The translations under genes and the position numbers were made by a program. The notes below the pieces were generated by a model. The model was not told the origin of the DNA. It did no database searches and saw nothing but the letters and a program-made list of their open reading frames with translations. A stretch of 64,000 bases of DNA from Paenibacillus sp. PL2-23 (GTDB lineage: Bacteria; Bacillota; Bacilli; Paenibacillales; Paenibacillaceae), in contig NZ_CP162129.1 in NCBI RefSeq assembly GCF_040834005.1, forward strand, positions 3,806,001-3,870,000, given 5' to 3'. Positions 43,136 to 52,087 of the stretch are shown here, one piece after another; the stretch's first letter is position 1; each line of letters opens with the position of its first letter.

Positions 43136-44121
43136 TGCGGGCTGGCCGAATAGATCACTACGCCCTCCATGGACAAGCTGGCTCGCACCTTGCCCTCCTG
43201 TTCCAGATAGAAGAGGTGAGCTAATGTCTCAGACATGGCAAACCTTAAATTGTGCGGATTCGTGCGCAGCCTCGTCCCGAACAGCGTCTCGCATAAAGCG
43301 AATGCGGTTCGGGGCTCCTCTGCGAGCAGGTCTGTCATCCCCTGCAGCCTTCTGGCATGATGGCTTTGCAGCTCGACAATCCGCTCCCGAAAGCCGTTGA
43401 ACGGATCCCTGTGCCCAGGCAGCGCATAGTCGACGTCATATCGCTTCAGTTCCTCCAGGCTTTGGAGGAAATCCGCCAGCGGGTTCGGCTCCTCGCCGGG
43501 AACGGCGCTGACATTCGGCGTAATATGCGGCAGCACCTGATCGCCGCATATCATCCATCTAATGTCGCGCTGGTAGAGGCAAACCGCGCCATAGGCGTGG
43601 CCAGGAGCGGCGATCAGCTCCCAGCTCCGCCCGCCCAGCAACATTGTGCCACCCGGCTCCATATACCGGACCTCAGGCTGCGGCGACACAAGCGCATGAA
43701 AGCTGTCCAGATTAGCCGCAATGGCATCCATCTCTTCCTGCGGCATGCCATGAGCCGAATATAATTCGCGAAGATCATTCCGGAACCGGCTCTCCGCACC
43801 CCATAGCCTTACAGCGTAAGCATGAGACCGTCTCGTTATCCACACAGGCGCCCCGCTTTTCTCCTGCACATAGCCCGCCAGTCCATAATGATCGGGGTGC
43901 TGATGAGTCAGAACGACACGCCGAATATCGCTCCAAGCAAGCCCATTCTGCGCCAGCACCTCCTCCCACAGCGCTTTTGCTTCCTCCGTGCCTAAGCCGG
44001 GATCGATGATCGTATAGCCATTCTCCTCCGGTATCACATAGCTGTTGACCCACTTGAGGGAGAACGGAAGCGGCACCTTCACCTGCAGCCAATTATGGCT
44101 TAATGTTATGCACTCGTTCAT
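43114..44121 (-). CDS. MBL-fold metallo-hydrolase
   Basis: 335 residues. Metallo-beta-lactamase fold with the zinc motif THQHPDHYG (HxHxDH), then APGHAYGAV, ICGDQVLPH and PGHRDP, which complete the two-metal site. The C-terminal 80 residues are a helical extension common in the glyoxalase II-like subgroup. The substrate is unknown. The ATG follows the stop of the IPP isomerase gene by four bases with AAAAGGGTGATAGG, so the two are co-transcribed. Confidence 0.88.
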   Translation of the reverse strand: MNECITLSHNWLQVKVPLPFSLKWVNSYVIPEENGYTIIDPGLGTEEAKALWEEVLAQNGLAWSDIRRVVLTHQHPDHYGLAGYVQEKSGAPVWITRRSHAYAVRLWGAESRFRNDLRELYSAHGMPQEEMDAIAANLDSFHALVSPQPEVRYMEPGGTMLLGGRSWELIAAPGHAYGAVCLYQRDIRWMICGDQVLPHITPNVSAVPGEEPNPLADFLQSLEELKRYDVDYALPGHRDPFNGFRERIVELQSHHARRLQGMTDLLAEEPRTAFALCETLFGTRLRTNPHNLRFAMSETLAHLFYLEQEGKVRASLSMEGVVIYSASPHYLSRNS

Positions 44122-44125
44122 CCTA

Positions 44126-45190
44126 TCACCCTTTTTTGATTAGCCTGCTGGTCGAACGGAGAGCCGATATATCCGCTGCTCCAATGCCGAACATGGCGGC
44201 ACGCAGCTCGAACTCAATCCGTTCAAACTGCTCCAGCAGCTGTTCCACGGACAATGCGGCATCTGCGACGGCCGCTCTTGGAAGCAGTGTTCGTCCGAAG
44301 CCCGCAAGCTCCGCGCCAAGCGCAAGAGCCTTGGCAGCGTCAACCCCGTTCTTCAGACCGCCGCTTGCAAGAACAGACAGCTGAGGCAATCTTGCTCGAA
44401 TGGCAGCAACGCTGGCCGCCGTCGGTATCCCCCAGTCCATAAAGGCTTCCGCCGCCTCGCGCTGAATGGGGTTGTGCGTACGGTATCTCTCCACCTGGCT
44501 CCATGACGTTCCGCCGGCACCTGCCGCATCGATAAACGATACTCCCGCCTCGCTCAGTCTCATAGCGGTCTCGCCGTCGATCCCCCAGCCAACCTCCTTC
44601 ACTCCTACCGGCACAGAGAGGCTGGCGCATACCTCCTCCACTCGCTTCAGCAAGCCGGCGAAGTTCGTATCGCCTTCCGGCTGGAATACCTCCTGCATCC
44701 CGTTCAGGTGCAGCACCAGCGCATTGGCCTCTGCCAGATCGACAGCCCTCCTGCAGGCGTCCGGACCAAAGCCGTAATTCAGCTGAACCGCGCCGATATT
44801 GGCAATAACGGGTATGGTCGGCGCCTCCTTCCTGATGCGGAAGGTTGCGGCAAGCTCCTCATGCTCAATCGCCGCACGCATGGAGCCCAGTCCCAGAACC
44901 CAGCCCCTCTCCTCAGCCGCGGTGCCGAGCCGACGATTAATGGCTCCGGCTTCGTCTGTGCCGCCCGTCATCGAGCTGACGAGCAGAGGAGTGCGTACGG
45001 ATAGCCCGAGCCATTCCGTATCCAGTCGAATATCCCGGAACGACAGCTCCGGTAGCGCGTTGTGGACGAAACGGTACTCCTCGAAGCCCGTGGACACATC
45101 CCTGCCGCTCACGTTCTCCTCCAAGCAGATCCGAATATGCTCGCCTTTGCGCTTGGCTGTTTCCCCTATATGTTCAAGCTGTTCGCTCAT
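44126..45190 (-). CDS. fni: Type 2 isopentenyl-diphosphate delta-isomerase
   Basis: 354 residues from the ATG at 45190 (MSEQLEHIGETAKRKGEH) with AGGAGGTCACACAA upstream; a longer frame runs to 45394 but has no site. FMN-dependent TIM-barrel family motifs are present: SSMTGGTDEAGAINRRLG, LGLGSMRAAIEHEELAATF, NIGAVQLNYG, HLNGMQEVFQPEGDTNF, VGVKEVGWGIDGETA, IDAAGAGGTSWSQVE and ASGGLKNGVDAAKALALGA. It interconverts isopentenyl and dimethylallyl diphosphate for isoprenoid synthesis. It forms a pair with the MBL hydrolase downstream. Confidence 0.95.
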   Translation of the reverse strand: MSEQLEHIGETAKRKGEHIRICLEENVSGRDVSTGFEEYRFVHNALPELSFRDIRLDTEWLGLSVRTPLLVSSMTGGTDEAGAINRRLGTAAEERGWVLGLGSMRAAIEHEELAATFRIRKEAPTIPVIANIGAVQLNYGFGPDACRRAVDLAEANALVLHLNGMQEVFQPEGDTNFAGLLKRVEEVCASLSVPVGVKEVGWGIDGETAMRLSEAGVSFIDAAGAGGTSWSQVERYRTHNPIQREAAEAFMDWGIPTAASVAAIRARLPQLSVLASGGLKNGVDAAKALALGAELAGFGRTLLPRAAVADAALSVEQLLEQFERIEFELRAAMFGIGAADISALRSTSRLIKKG

Positions 45191-45366
45191 TTGTGTGACC
45201 TCCTGCTCCCCGTCCCAGAACGGTTGCTCCTTAACGAAACAAGCATAACATAATTTACCGCAAAATGCTCTTGTACGCATGGCGGCCAGACAAAAGCAGC
45301 ATGCTATGAAGGACAACCATTTTATGATTGTAATATTCATTAATATGATTTTATCAATCAAAAATA

Positions 45367-45395
45367 TTGTGTAATTCGACGTAATCAAGTACACT
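45367..45395 (+). promoter_or_regulatory. Possible sigma-A promoter for nagBA
   Basis: TTGTGT (45367-45372), a 17-base spacer and TACACT (45390-45395), 76 bases upstream of the nagB start. The rest of the 45191-45471 gap shows no gene. Confidence 0.45.
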
Positions 45396-45471
45396 TAATG
45401 CATAGGAATGAACATCTTATCGTAGCAATCGATTCCGATTATCCGCCAATAGGGCAACCAGGAGGAAGCTT

Positions 45472-46197
45472 ATGGAACTCAAAATATTTGATACATCAGA
45501 TCAGCTTGATCAATACGCCGCAGAGCTGTTCACCAAGCTCATTAACGAAAAACCTAAAGCCGTGCTGGGTCTCGCCACAGGATCGACACCGATCGGCATC
45601 TATGACAAAATAGTAGATAACTACAATCTCAACAAATTGAGCTTCAGCGGCGTCACGACCTATAATCTTGACGAATATGTCGGCCTGACGCCTGACAACG
45701 ATCAAAGCTACGCCTACTATATGAACCGCCATCTGTTCTCTCGCGTCGATATTCCAGCCAGCCAGACACATTTGCCAAATGGCATGGCCCCGGATCCCCA
45801 AGCGGAATGCGCCCGTTATGACGCCCTGCTGAACGAGCATCCCGCGGATATCCAATTGCTCGGCCTCGGCCATAACGGCCACATCGGCTTCAACGAGCCG
45901 GATGGCGAGCTGTCTGCCGGCACTCATGTCGTCAAGCTCAAGGAGGAGACGCGCGAGGCGAATGCCCGCTTCTTCGCTTCCATGGATGAGGTGCCGACAG
46001 AAGCCTATACGATGGGAGTAGGCTCCATATTGAAGGCGAATACGATTCTGCTGGTTGTGCGCGGCTCCGACAAAGCGAGTATCGTCAAGGAGGCGTTGAC
46101 GGGACCTGTGACAACTCAGATTCCCGCATCGCTGCTGCAGACCCATCCGCGTGTCATCGTATTGCTTGATCGGGAAGCGGGAAGGATGCTGGATTAG
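45472..46197 (+). CDS. nagB: Glucosamine-6-phosphate deaminase
   Basis: 241 residues, AGGAGG before the ATG. Family motifs: GLATGSTPIGIYD, TYNLDEYVGL (catalytic Asp), SYAYYMNRHLF, LLGLGHNGHIGFNEPD and AYTMGVGSIL. It converts glucosamine-6-phosphate to fructose-6-phosphate and ammonia, directing amino sugars to glycolysis. It is a short NagB of the Gram-positive type without the allosteric C-terminal extension of the Escherichia coli enzyme. The stop codon abuts the start of nagA with no gap, so the two are co-translated. Confidence 0.96.
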   Translation: MELKIFDTSDQLDQYAAELFTKLINEKPKAVLGLATGSTPIGIYDKIVDNYNLNKLSFSGVTTYNLDEYVGLTPDNDQSYAYYMNRHLFSRVDIPASQTHLPNGMAPDPQAECARYDALLNEHPADIQLLGLGHNGHIGFNEPDGELSAGTHVVKLKEETREANARFFASMDEVPTEAYTMGVGSILKANTILLVVRGSDKASIVKEALTGPVTTQIPASLLQTHPRVIVLLDREAGRMLD

Positions 46198-47388
46198 ATG
46201 ACAGAGCAGGCTACGGCCACATGGACGATTCATAACGTGAATATCGTGCTGGAGGATCGAGTGATCCAGGGCAGCGTAACCGTGTCGAACGGCCGCATTG
46301 ACAGCATTCTGGAGGATAGCGGGGAGCCCGCCGCTGACCCGCAGGCGAAGGAAGGCTGGCTGGACGGCAACGGAGGCTGGCTGCTGCCGGGATTTATCGA
46401 CCTTCATGTACATGGCGGCTTCGGCGGGGACTTTATGTATGCGAACCGTGAAAGCTACGACCGAATAACAGGCTTCCATGCCTCCCAAGGCACAACAGCT
46501 ATGCTGGCTACGACGATGACAGCTTCACGGGAAGCCATAGAAGCCGTGCTGGAGGCCGTCTCCGCTTATCAGCGGGATGGCATGCCTTACGCGCAATTGC
46601 TTGGCGTTCATCTGGAGGGTCCGTTCATTAGCGAGAAGTGGCCTGGCGCTCAAAATCCTGACTTTATTCGTGATCCCCAGCTGGAATGGCTGAAGAGCTG
46701 GCATAAGCAATATCCCGGGCTTCTCCGCTTGCTGACGCTTGCTCCAGAGAAGAACGGCTCCATCGAGACCATTCAATGGCTGAAGGAGCAAGGCATAATA
46801 GCGGCTGCCGGCCATACAGACGCCCTGTATGAGGATATGCGGGCTGCCGCGGACGCTGGGCTGACCCATGCCGTTCACACGTACAATGCGATGCGCGGGC
46901 TGCACCACAGAGAGCCTGGCACACTAGGCGCTGTCTTGACGGACGACCGGATCTACGCAGAGATCATTGCCGACGGCGAGCATGTGCATCCGGCAGCCAT
47001 TGCGCTCCTGCTGGCGGCCAAGCCGCAGGACCGGGTCCTCATTATAACGGACGCTATAGAGGCGGCCGGTATGCCGGATGGCGAATATGAGCTGGGCGGA
47101 CTCGCCGTTGTCGTGAAGAATGGCACAGCGAGACTTCGCGAGGGCAACGCGCTGGCAGGCAGCAGCCTGACTATGATTCGCGCAATTCGATACCTGCTTG
47201 CGAACACAGGACTGTCGATCGTAGACGTCAGCCGAATGGCCAGCGGCAATCCGGCAAGAGCGCTGGGCGTGATGGAGCATCGCGGCTCAATCGCTGTCGG
47301 CAAGGCTGCCGATCTTGTCCTGACGGATACGGAGCTCCAAGTGGAGCGCACCTGGTCAGGCGGAAGAAGCATTTTTAGCCGCTCATAG
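46198..47388 (+). CDS. nagA: N-acetylglucosamine-6-phosphate deacetylase
   Basis: 396 residues. Amidohydrolase fold with the metal motif PGFIDLHVHGGFGGDFM, the GVHLEGPFISEKWPGAQNP substrate segment, AAGHTDALYEDM and AVHTYNAMRGLHHREPG, and the catalytic Asp in IITDAIEAAGMPDG. It removes acetate from N-acetylglucosamine-6-phosphate, supplying NagB. The start is directly after the nagB stop; no ribosome site other than sequence in the nagB end (GGAAGGATGC) is seen. A strong bidirectional terminator follows. Confidence 0.96.
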   Translation: MTEQATATWTIHNVNIVLEDRVIQGSVTVSNGRIDSILEDSGEPAADPQAKEGWLDGNGGWLLPGFIDLHVHGGFGGDFMYANRESYDRITGFHASQGTTAMLATTMTASREAIEAVLEAVSAYQRDGMPYAQLLGVHLEGPFISEKWPGAQNPDFIRDPQLEWLKSWHKQYPGLLRLLTLAPEKNGSIETIQWLKEQGIIAAAGHTDALYEDMRAAADAGLTHAVHTYNAMRGLHHREPGTLGAVLTDDRIYAEIIADGEHVHPAAIALLLAAKPQDRVLIITDAIEAAGMPDGEYELGGLAVVVKNGTARLREGNALAGSSLTMIRAIRYLLANTGLSIVDVSRMASGNPARALGVMEHRGSIAVGKAADLVLTDTELQVERTWSGGRSIFSRS

Positions 47389-47420
47389 GCTATAGAGATA
47401 ACTTATACTTTCTTATAATT

Positions 47421-47462
47421 GAACAAGAACCTCCCTTGCAGATGCAAGGGAGGTTCTTGTTC
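47421..47462. terminator. Bidirectional terminator between nagA and the DeoR gene
   Basis: A 20-bp perfect inverted repeat starting GAACAAGAACCTCCCTTGCA with a two-base centre GA. Convergent genes flank it. Confidence 0.85.
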
Positions 47463-47499
47463 GTCATGTACAACGCACTGCTTACTCATTCGCAGCTTC

Positions 47500-48282
47500 T
47501 TAATCCGTAACAAACACCGATACATTGTGATGGTCCAGCTCCTCCGCGAGCTCACCCGACAATACGGAATCCGTAATGACAGCCTTGAGCTCAGACAGAG
47601 CAGCTATAGAAAACAAGGAGGTTCGATTCAGCTTGGTATGATCAAAAACCGCATACGTCTCATGCGAGCGCTTGATCAGCGCTTTGGCGATTTGCGCCTC
47701 TTGCTCGGAATAGCTGGATATGCCGCCCGTAGCCGAGATCCCGTCCACGCCGATGAACATCTTGCCGATATGGAGCTGCGCAACCATTCCTTCGCCCAGC
47801 GGACCGCAAAGCTCAAAGCTGTTGTGGCGCATAATGCCGCCCGTAACGACAACCTGAATCTGGCTGCCTGCCAGCTCCATGGCTATATTAACCGCGTTGG
47901 TGACGACGGTAATGCCCTTACGGGATTTCAGCAGCTTCGCCAGCAGAAAGTTGGTGGTGCCCCCGGACAGCCCGATGACATCTCCTTCGTGAATGAGCGT
48001 CGCCGCAAGCTGGGCGATTCTCTCCTTCTCCAGAATGGACAGGCCTTCTCTCTCGGCAAAGTGCAGCTCGCGCATCGTGCTCATTCCGTCATACATGGCG
48101 CCGCCTATCGTTCGAATAACGGGATAGACGCCCTCCATCTGCTCCAGATCCCTGCGCGCAGTCGCCTCAGAGCAGCCGAAGCGCTCTACCATCTCCGATA
48201 TTGTAATTCGTCCCTGCTGCTTCAGCAGCTGCATAATCGCTTCCCGCCGGCGCTGTCCTTTGGACCCGCTCCCGTCGTTCAT
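47500..48282 (-). CDS. DeoR/GlpR-family transcriptional regulator
   Basis: 260 residues from the ATG at 48282, which overlaps the kinase stop as TAATG with GGTGGAG upstream. The N-terminal DeoR helix-turn-helix (about 8-60: RREAIMQLLKQQGRITISEMVERFGCSEATARRDLEQME) is followed by the DeoRC sensor domain with GLSGGTTNFLLAKLL, VVTNAVNIAMELA and GPLGEGMVAQLHIGKMFIGVDGIS, which binds phosphorylated sugars. Coupling to the kinase gene suggests it regulates its own operon in response to a sugar phosphate such as KDG-6-phosphate; nagBA next door is another possible target. Confidence 0.93.
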   Translation of the reverse strand: MNDGSGSKGQRRREAIMQLLKQQGRITISEMVERFGCSEATARRDLEQMEGVYPVIRTIGGAMYDGMSTMRELHFAEREGLSILEKERIAQLAATLIHEGDVIGLSGGTTNFLLAKLLKSRKGITVVTNAVNIAMELAGSQIQVVVTGGIMRHNSFELCGPLGEGMVAQLHIGKMFIGVDGISATGGISSYSEQEAQIAKALIKRSHETYAVFDHTKLNRTSLFSIAALSELKAVITDSVLSGELAEELDHHNVSVFVTD

Positions 48283-49238
48283 TAGCGCTCCACCCACGCT
48301 TTGGCCGACATGCGCTGCTCGACAACTTCCCAGTCTGGGAGAGCTTCCCAATCTCCACGCATCTGCACGACCAGCGAGCCGTTAATGCTGGCGAGGCGAA
48401 CCGCCTCCACAGGCGTCATCCCCTTCATAATCCCCGCCAAGAAGCCTGCTCCAAAGCCGTCTCCAGCGCCCACCGTATCGACAACCTGCTCTGCAGGATA
48501 GAACGGCACGGACGTCTCCTGATCCCCGTCCAGAACAACCGTGGCGTCTCCCATACCCTTGACAACCGTAACCGCCTTAAGCTCGTTCAGGCGGCTCTTG
48601 ACCGTCTCGTAATCATCGGTATCGTACAGCAGCTTCAGCTCGTCCCAGCCCGGCAGGAAATAGTCCGCGTCGGCTGCCAATGGAAGCAGCGTCTCCCGCG
48701 CTTCCTCGATCGACCATAGCTTCAGGCGAAGATTGGGATCGAAGCTGATCTTTACGCCGGCTTCCTTGGCAATGTCCATAGCGCGGCGGACTGTTCTCCG
48801 TCCATCCTCGCTGATGGCGCAGGTAATGCCCGTTACATGCAGGAGCTTCGCCCCTCTTATGTAATCCTCATCAAGCTCCTCCGCCTTCATGCGGCTTGCG
48901 GCCGAGCCCTTGCGGAAATAATGTACGGCGAGTCTGCCCGCCACATGCTCGCGGAACATCATGCCCGTAGGCGCTTCGCCGCTAAGCTTGACGCGCGATA
49001 CGTCTACGCCCTCTCCTCGCAGCGCTTTCAAGATCAGCTTGCCGAATGGATCATTGCCAAGCGCGCCGAACCAGCCGACCGAGACGCCAAGTCTGGCAAG
49101 GCCTATGGCCACATTGCTTTCGGCTCCGCCGAAGCTTTGCTCCAGCTTGGATGCCCGTTCGATCGCTTTGTGCTCCTCCGGCATAAACAGAGCCATCGTC
49201 TCTCCGAACGTTATAATATGAGGTGATACGTCACGCAC
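48282..49238 (-). CDS. kdgK: PfkB-family sugar kinase, probably 2-keto-3-deoxygluconate kinase
   Basis: 318 residues from a GTG start with AGGGGGAC upstream. PfkB signatures are GGAESNVAIGLARLG near residue 40 and the ATP-site DTVGAGDGFGAGFLAGIM with the catalytic Asp. FREHVAGRLAVHYFRKGSAASRM is characteristic of KdgK. It should phosphorylate 2-keto-3-deoxygluconate before aldol cleavage to pyruvate and glyceraldehyde-3-phosphate. No aldolase or uronate pathway gene is adjacent in this window, so fructokinase or another ketose kinase remains possible. The DeoR regulator overlaps its stop. Confidence 0.8.
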   Translation of the reverse strand: MRDVSPHIITFGETMALFMPEEHKAIERASKLEQSFGGAESNVAIGLARLGVSVGWFGALGNDPFGKLILKALRGEGVDVSRVKLSGEAPTGMMFREHVAGRLAVHYFRKGSAASRMKAEELDEDYIRGAKLLHVTGITCAISEDGRRTVRRAMDIAKEAGVKISFDPNLRLKLWSIEEARETLLPLAADADYFLPGWDELKLLYDTDDYETVKSRLNELKAVTVVKGMGDATVVLDGDQETSVPFYPAEQVVDTVGAGDGFGAGFLAGIMKGMTPVEAVRLASINGSLVVQMRGDWEALPDWEVVEQRMSAKAWVER

Positions 49239-49263
49239 AACTTCGTCCCCCTAATATGATCTC

Positions 49264-49698
49264 TTATACTTCTACCTTATAAATAGGATTTACCATCAAA
49301 TAAATAACCACCACAAACAGCACCATAATGATCATGCTCATGATCTTCGCTTTGTTAATGTGCGCCGTTGCGCTTTGTCCCGCTTCAATCGACTGGACGA
49401 CCAGCTTGAGCGGCTTCGTCATAATGCCGCCCAGCGCGGCAATACCCAGGAACAGCAGCGTCACGATAATCATCCATACAACCGCATATTCGCCTTGCGC
49501 CATCAAGTAGCCGCCAGTCAGCAGCTGCACCACAAGAAAGTATTGCGCGATCCGGTTCGCAGACAGCAAGCCCTTGGCCAGCCCTGCCTGTCCCGTCCCG
49601 TCAGCCTTGCTGGCTCCAGCGAGCATAATGGGCAGCACAATATAGAATCCCATCCCCGCAGCTCCTAGCACGTGCAACAATAGCATAGCTTCAAACAT
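49264..49698 (-). CDS. Small integral membrane protein, function unknown
   Basis: 144 residues from the ATG at 49698 behind GGGAGGAATTTAACG; the frame is open to 49728. About four spans are visible: FEAMLLLHVLGAAGMGFYIVLPIMLAG, YFLVVQLLTGGYLMAQG, AVVWMIIVTLLFLGIAALGGIM and IMSMIIMVLFVVVIYLMVNPIY. The opening LHVLGAAG recalls DUF2269-type membrane proteins, but the match is only by eye. It stands alone between the kinase and recQ. Confidence 0.75.
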   Translation of the reverse strand: MFEAMLLLHVLGAAGMGFYIVLPIMLAGASKADGTGQAGLAKGLLSANRIAQYFLVVQLLTGGYLMAQGEYAVVWMIIVTLLFLGIAALGGIMTKPLKLVVQSIEAGQSATAHINKAKIMSMIIMVLFVVVIYLMVNPIYKVEV

Positions 49699-49819
49699 CG
49701 TTAAATTCCTCCCGTTTACAAATGCCATATGGTTACTATATTCAGTAGTTTATCAGAAACCGAGCTATTTTCAAATGAACAAAAAAGGAACAAGCTTCCG
49801 CGCACCCGTGCTTAGGCAA

Positions 49820-51985
49820 TCAGCCCTGCATGCCATGCTTGGCCATAACGCCATGAATGGCAAAATAAGACACCTCGGAGGGCAGCTCGTCCTTAATGGG
49901 CCGAAGCTTCTCCGCGCCCACCTTCTCAATGGCCGCAAGGATGAGCGCCTCTTGACCGCTTGGAATGATTCGGTCCCAATCCACCTCGTTGCCTTCTCCT
50001 GCGGCCCGGATAATATGCCCTTCGACCGTCACCTGGCCAACTCCTCTGTGACTGGCAATCTCCGCCGGCTCCATGCCTTGTTGAAAGAGCTCCAGCGACT
50101 GCAAGTGGCTGGGCAGCTCCGACTGCTCTGCGCCCAGCTTCGTGGAGGAAGGTGGTGCTGGCTTGGGGACAGAAGCGGAGTAGCCGCCCCCAGTGCCTCT
50201 GTCATCCTGGGACGCATGCTCCGACACAATAGCGGCAATGGTCTCTCCGTATTTCTGCGCCTTCGCGGTTCCGATTCCCTTCACGGACAGGAGCTCGTCC
50301 ACCGTAACCGGCTTCGCATTCGCAATATCTCTTAACGTCGCATCGAAAAAAATCATAAACGGCGGCACGCCTTCCGCCGCCGCAGCCTCTCTCCGCCATA
50401 GCTTCAGCGCTTCGAACAGCGGAGAAGCATGAGACGCCGCCTCGCTTCCCGACTGTCTGACGGCGGCTCTTACTCGCTGGGATATGGCCGTCTTCCCTTC
50501 AAGGACAGGCAGCGCGTTAGCTGTCAGCGATACGGTTGGATATTGACCTTCGCTCAGGCGCATGTACCCTTCCGCCACGAGCCAATACAGCCAGTCGGCA
50601 ATTTCCTTTTCCGGCAAATTCCGCATCAGACCGTAGGTAGAGAGCCGGTCCAGCCCAAATTCAAGCAGGCGCTTGTCTCTGGAGCCCTTAAGCACCTTAG
50701 CAACCATTGTCACGCCGAATCTGCCCTTCATGCGACCTACGCACGACAGGGCCATCTTGGCTTCCTGCGTACGGTCCACGGCTTCGCTTTTGTCCAGACA
50801 GCTGCTGCATTTGCCGCAGGCCGCCACATCGGATTCGCCAAAATAATCGACGATGAATTGCTGCAGGCATCGCTGGGTCCGGCTGTAGTTCATCATCATA
50901 TGCAGCTTGGACATGCCAATGGACTTGCGCTCAGCATCACCGGCCCCTTGCTCAATCAGAAACCGCTGCACCTGCATATCAGCCGGCTCGAAGAGCAGCA
51001 CGCAGTCGCTCTCCTCTCCATCGCGGCCAGCCCTGCCCGCCTCCTGGTAATACGACTCCAGATCCCCGGGCATCTGCCAATGCAGGACGAATCGAACATT
51101 CGGTTTATCGATCCCCATGCCGAAGGCATTGGTGGCGACCATGACCCGGATATGGTCGAAGCGGAATTTCTCCTGGGTCTCCGCCCGCTCCGTGTCCGAT
51201 AAGCCGCCATGATATTTGCCCGCCTCGATGCCCATCTGCTGCAGCATCCCGCATACCTGCTCGACCTCCTTGCGAGTCGCCGCGTACACGATACCGGACT
51301 GCTGCTCTCTCTCCTTCAGGAATCGCTGCAGGAACCTCTTTTTGTCCACTCCGCTCACAACGGCTAACGAAAGATTGGGACGGGCAAACCCCGTCACAAA
51401 GCGGCGCGGCTCGTTCAGCTTCAGCATGGCCTCAATGTCGTCGGCCACCTCCTCCGTCGCTGTCGCTGTAAAGGCCGCCACCAGCGGCCGGTTCGGCATT
51501 CTGCCGATCCAGCCTGCCAGCTGGCGGTAGCTCGGCCGGAAATCATGTCCCCATTGCGATACGCAGTGAGCCTCGTCTATCGCAATTAGCGGAATATGCA
51601 GCTGCTCTGACAACGACTGGAACATGGGGGCGTCAAGCCGCTCAGGCGCTATATACAGCAGCTTGTATTCGCCTTGCATCGCCCCGCGAAGCACCTCGCG
51701 ATATTCTCCCGCGCTAAGCGAGCTGTTCAGGAAGGCGGCGGACACGCCTACACGCCTCAGGCTGTCCACCTGATCCTTCATAAGCGAGATGAGCGGGGAT
51801 ATGACCAGCGTCGTGCCCGGCAGCAGCAGCGCCGGAATTTGATAGCATATCGACTTGCCGCCGCCAGTGGGCAGAATAGCAAGCGTATCATGTCCTTCCA
51901 CGATGCCCTCGATAATAGCCTCCTGGCCTTTGCGGAAGGAATCGTATCCGTATATCTCCTTCAGCAGCCGTCTAGCTTTCTCCAT
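49820..51985 (-). CDS. recQ: ATP-dependent DNA helicase RecQ
   Basis: 721 residues. The helicase core has Walker A ILPTGGGKSICYQIP, the DEAH box AIDEAHCVSQWGHDFRPSY, TATATEEVADDI and motif VI YYQEAGRAGRDG. The RecQ-C zinc region follows, with cysteines in CLQQFIVDYFGE and CGKCSSC. An HRDC domain (about 525-600: LWRREAAAAEGVPPFMIFFDATLRDIA, LLSVKGIGTAKAQKYG) and a helix-turn-helix-type C-terminus (about 635-720: ELFQQGMEPAEIASHRGVGQVTVEGHI) complete it. It unwinds DNA during recombination repair. AAAGGAGG precedes the ATG. The gap 49699-49819 has only a short T-rich tail (TTTTTT) after recQ as a weak terminator. Confidence 0.96.
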   Translation of the reverse strand: MEKARRLLKEIYGYDSFRKGQEAIIEGIVEGHDTLAILPTGGGKSICYQIPALLLPGTTLVISPLISLMKDQVDSLRRVGVSAAFLNSSLSAGEYREVLRGAMQGEYKLLYIAPERLDAPMFQSLSEQLHIPLIAIDEAHCVSQWGHDFRPSYRQLAGWIGRMPNRPLVAAFTATATEEVADDIEAMLKLNEPRRFVTGFARPNLSLAVVSGVDKKRFLQRFLKEREQQSGIVYAATRKEVEQVCGMLQQMGIEAGKYHGGLSDTERAETQEKFRFDHIRVMVATNAFGMGIDKPNVRFVLHWQMPGDLESYYQEAGRAGRDGEESDCVLLFEPADMQVQRFLIEQGAGDAERKSIGMSKLHMMMNYSRTQRCLQQFIVDYFGESDVAACGKCSSCLDKSEAVDRTQEAKMALSCVGRMKGRFGVTMVAKVLKGSRDKRLLEFGLDRLSTYGLMRNLPEKEIADWLYWLVAEGYMRLSEGQYPTVSLTANALPVLEGKTAISQRVRAAVRQSGSEAASHASPLFEALKLWRREAAAAEGVPPFMIFFDATLRDIANAKPVTVDELLSVKGIGTAKAQKYGETIAAIVSEHASQDDRGTGGGYSASVPKPAPPSSTKLGAEQSELPSHLQSLELFQQGMEPAEIASHRGVGQVTVEGHIIRAAGEGNEVDWDRIIPSGQEALILAAIEKVGAEKLRPIKDELPSEVSYFAIHGVMAKHGMQG

Positions 51986-52013
51986 ATGGGGAGCTGCCTC
52001 CTTTGTATGAGAA

Positions 52014-52044
52014 AGGACCCTGGCAGTATGTCTGTCAGGGTCCT
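52014..52044 (-). terminator. Terminator after mdh
   Basis: AGGACCCTGACAG pairs with CTGCCAGGGTCCT (one mismatch) around loop ACATA on the minus strand, followed by TTCTC. It lies about 44 bases after the mdh stop. Confidence 0.7.
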
Positions 52045-52087
52045 CCTGTCTATCTATCTACTATAAAATATAGTCGTCAGACCGGCA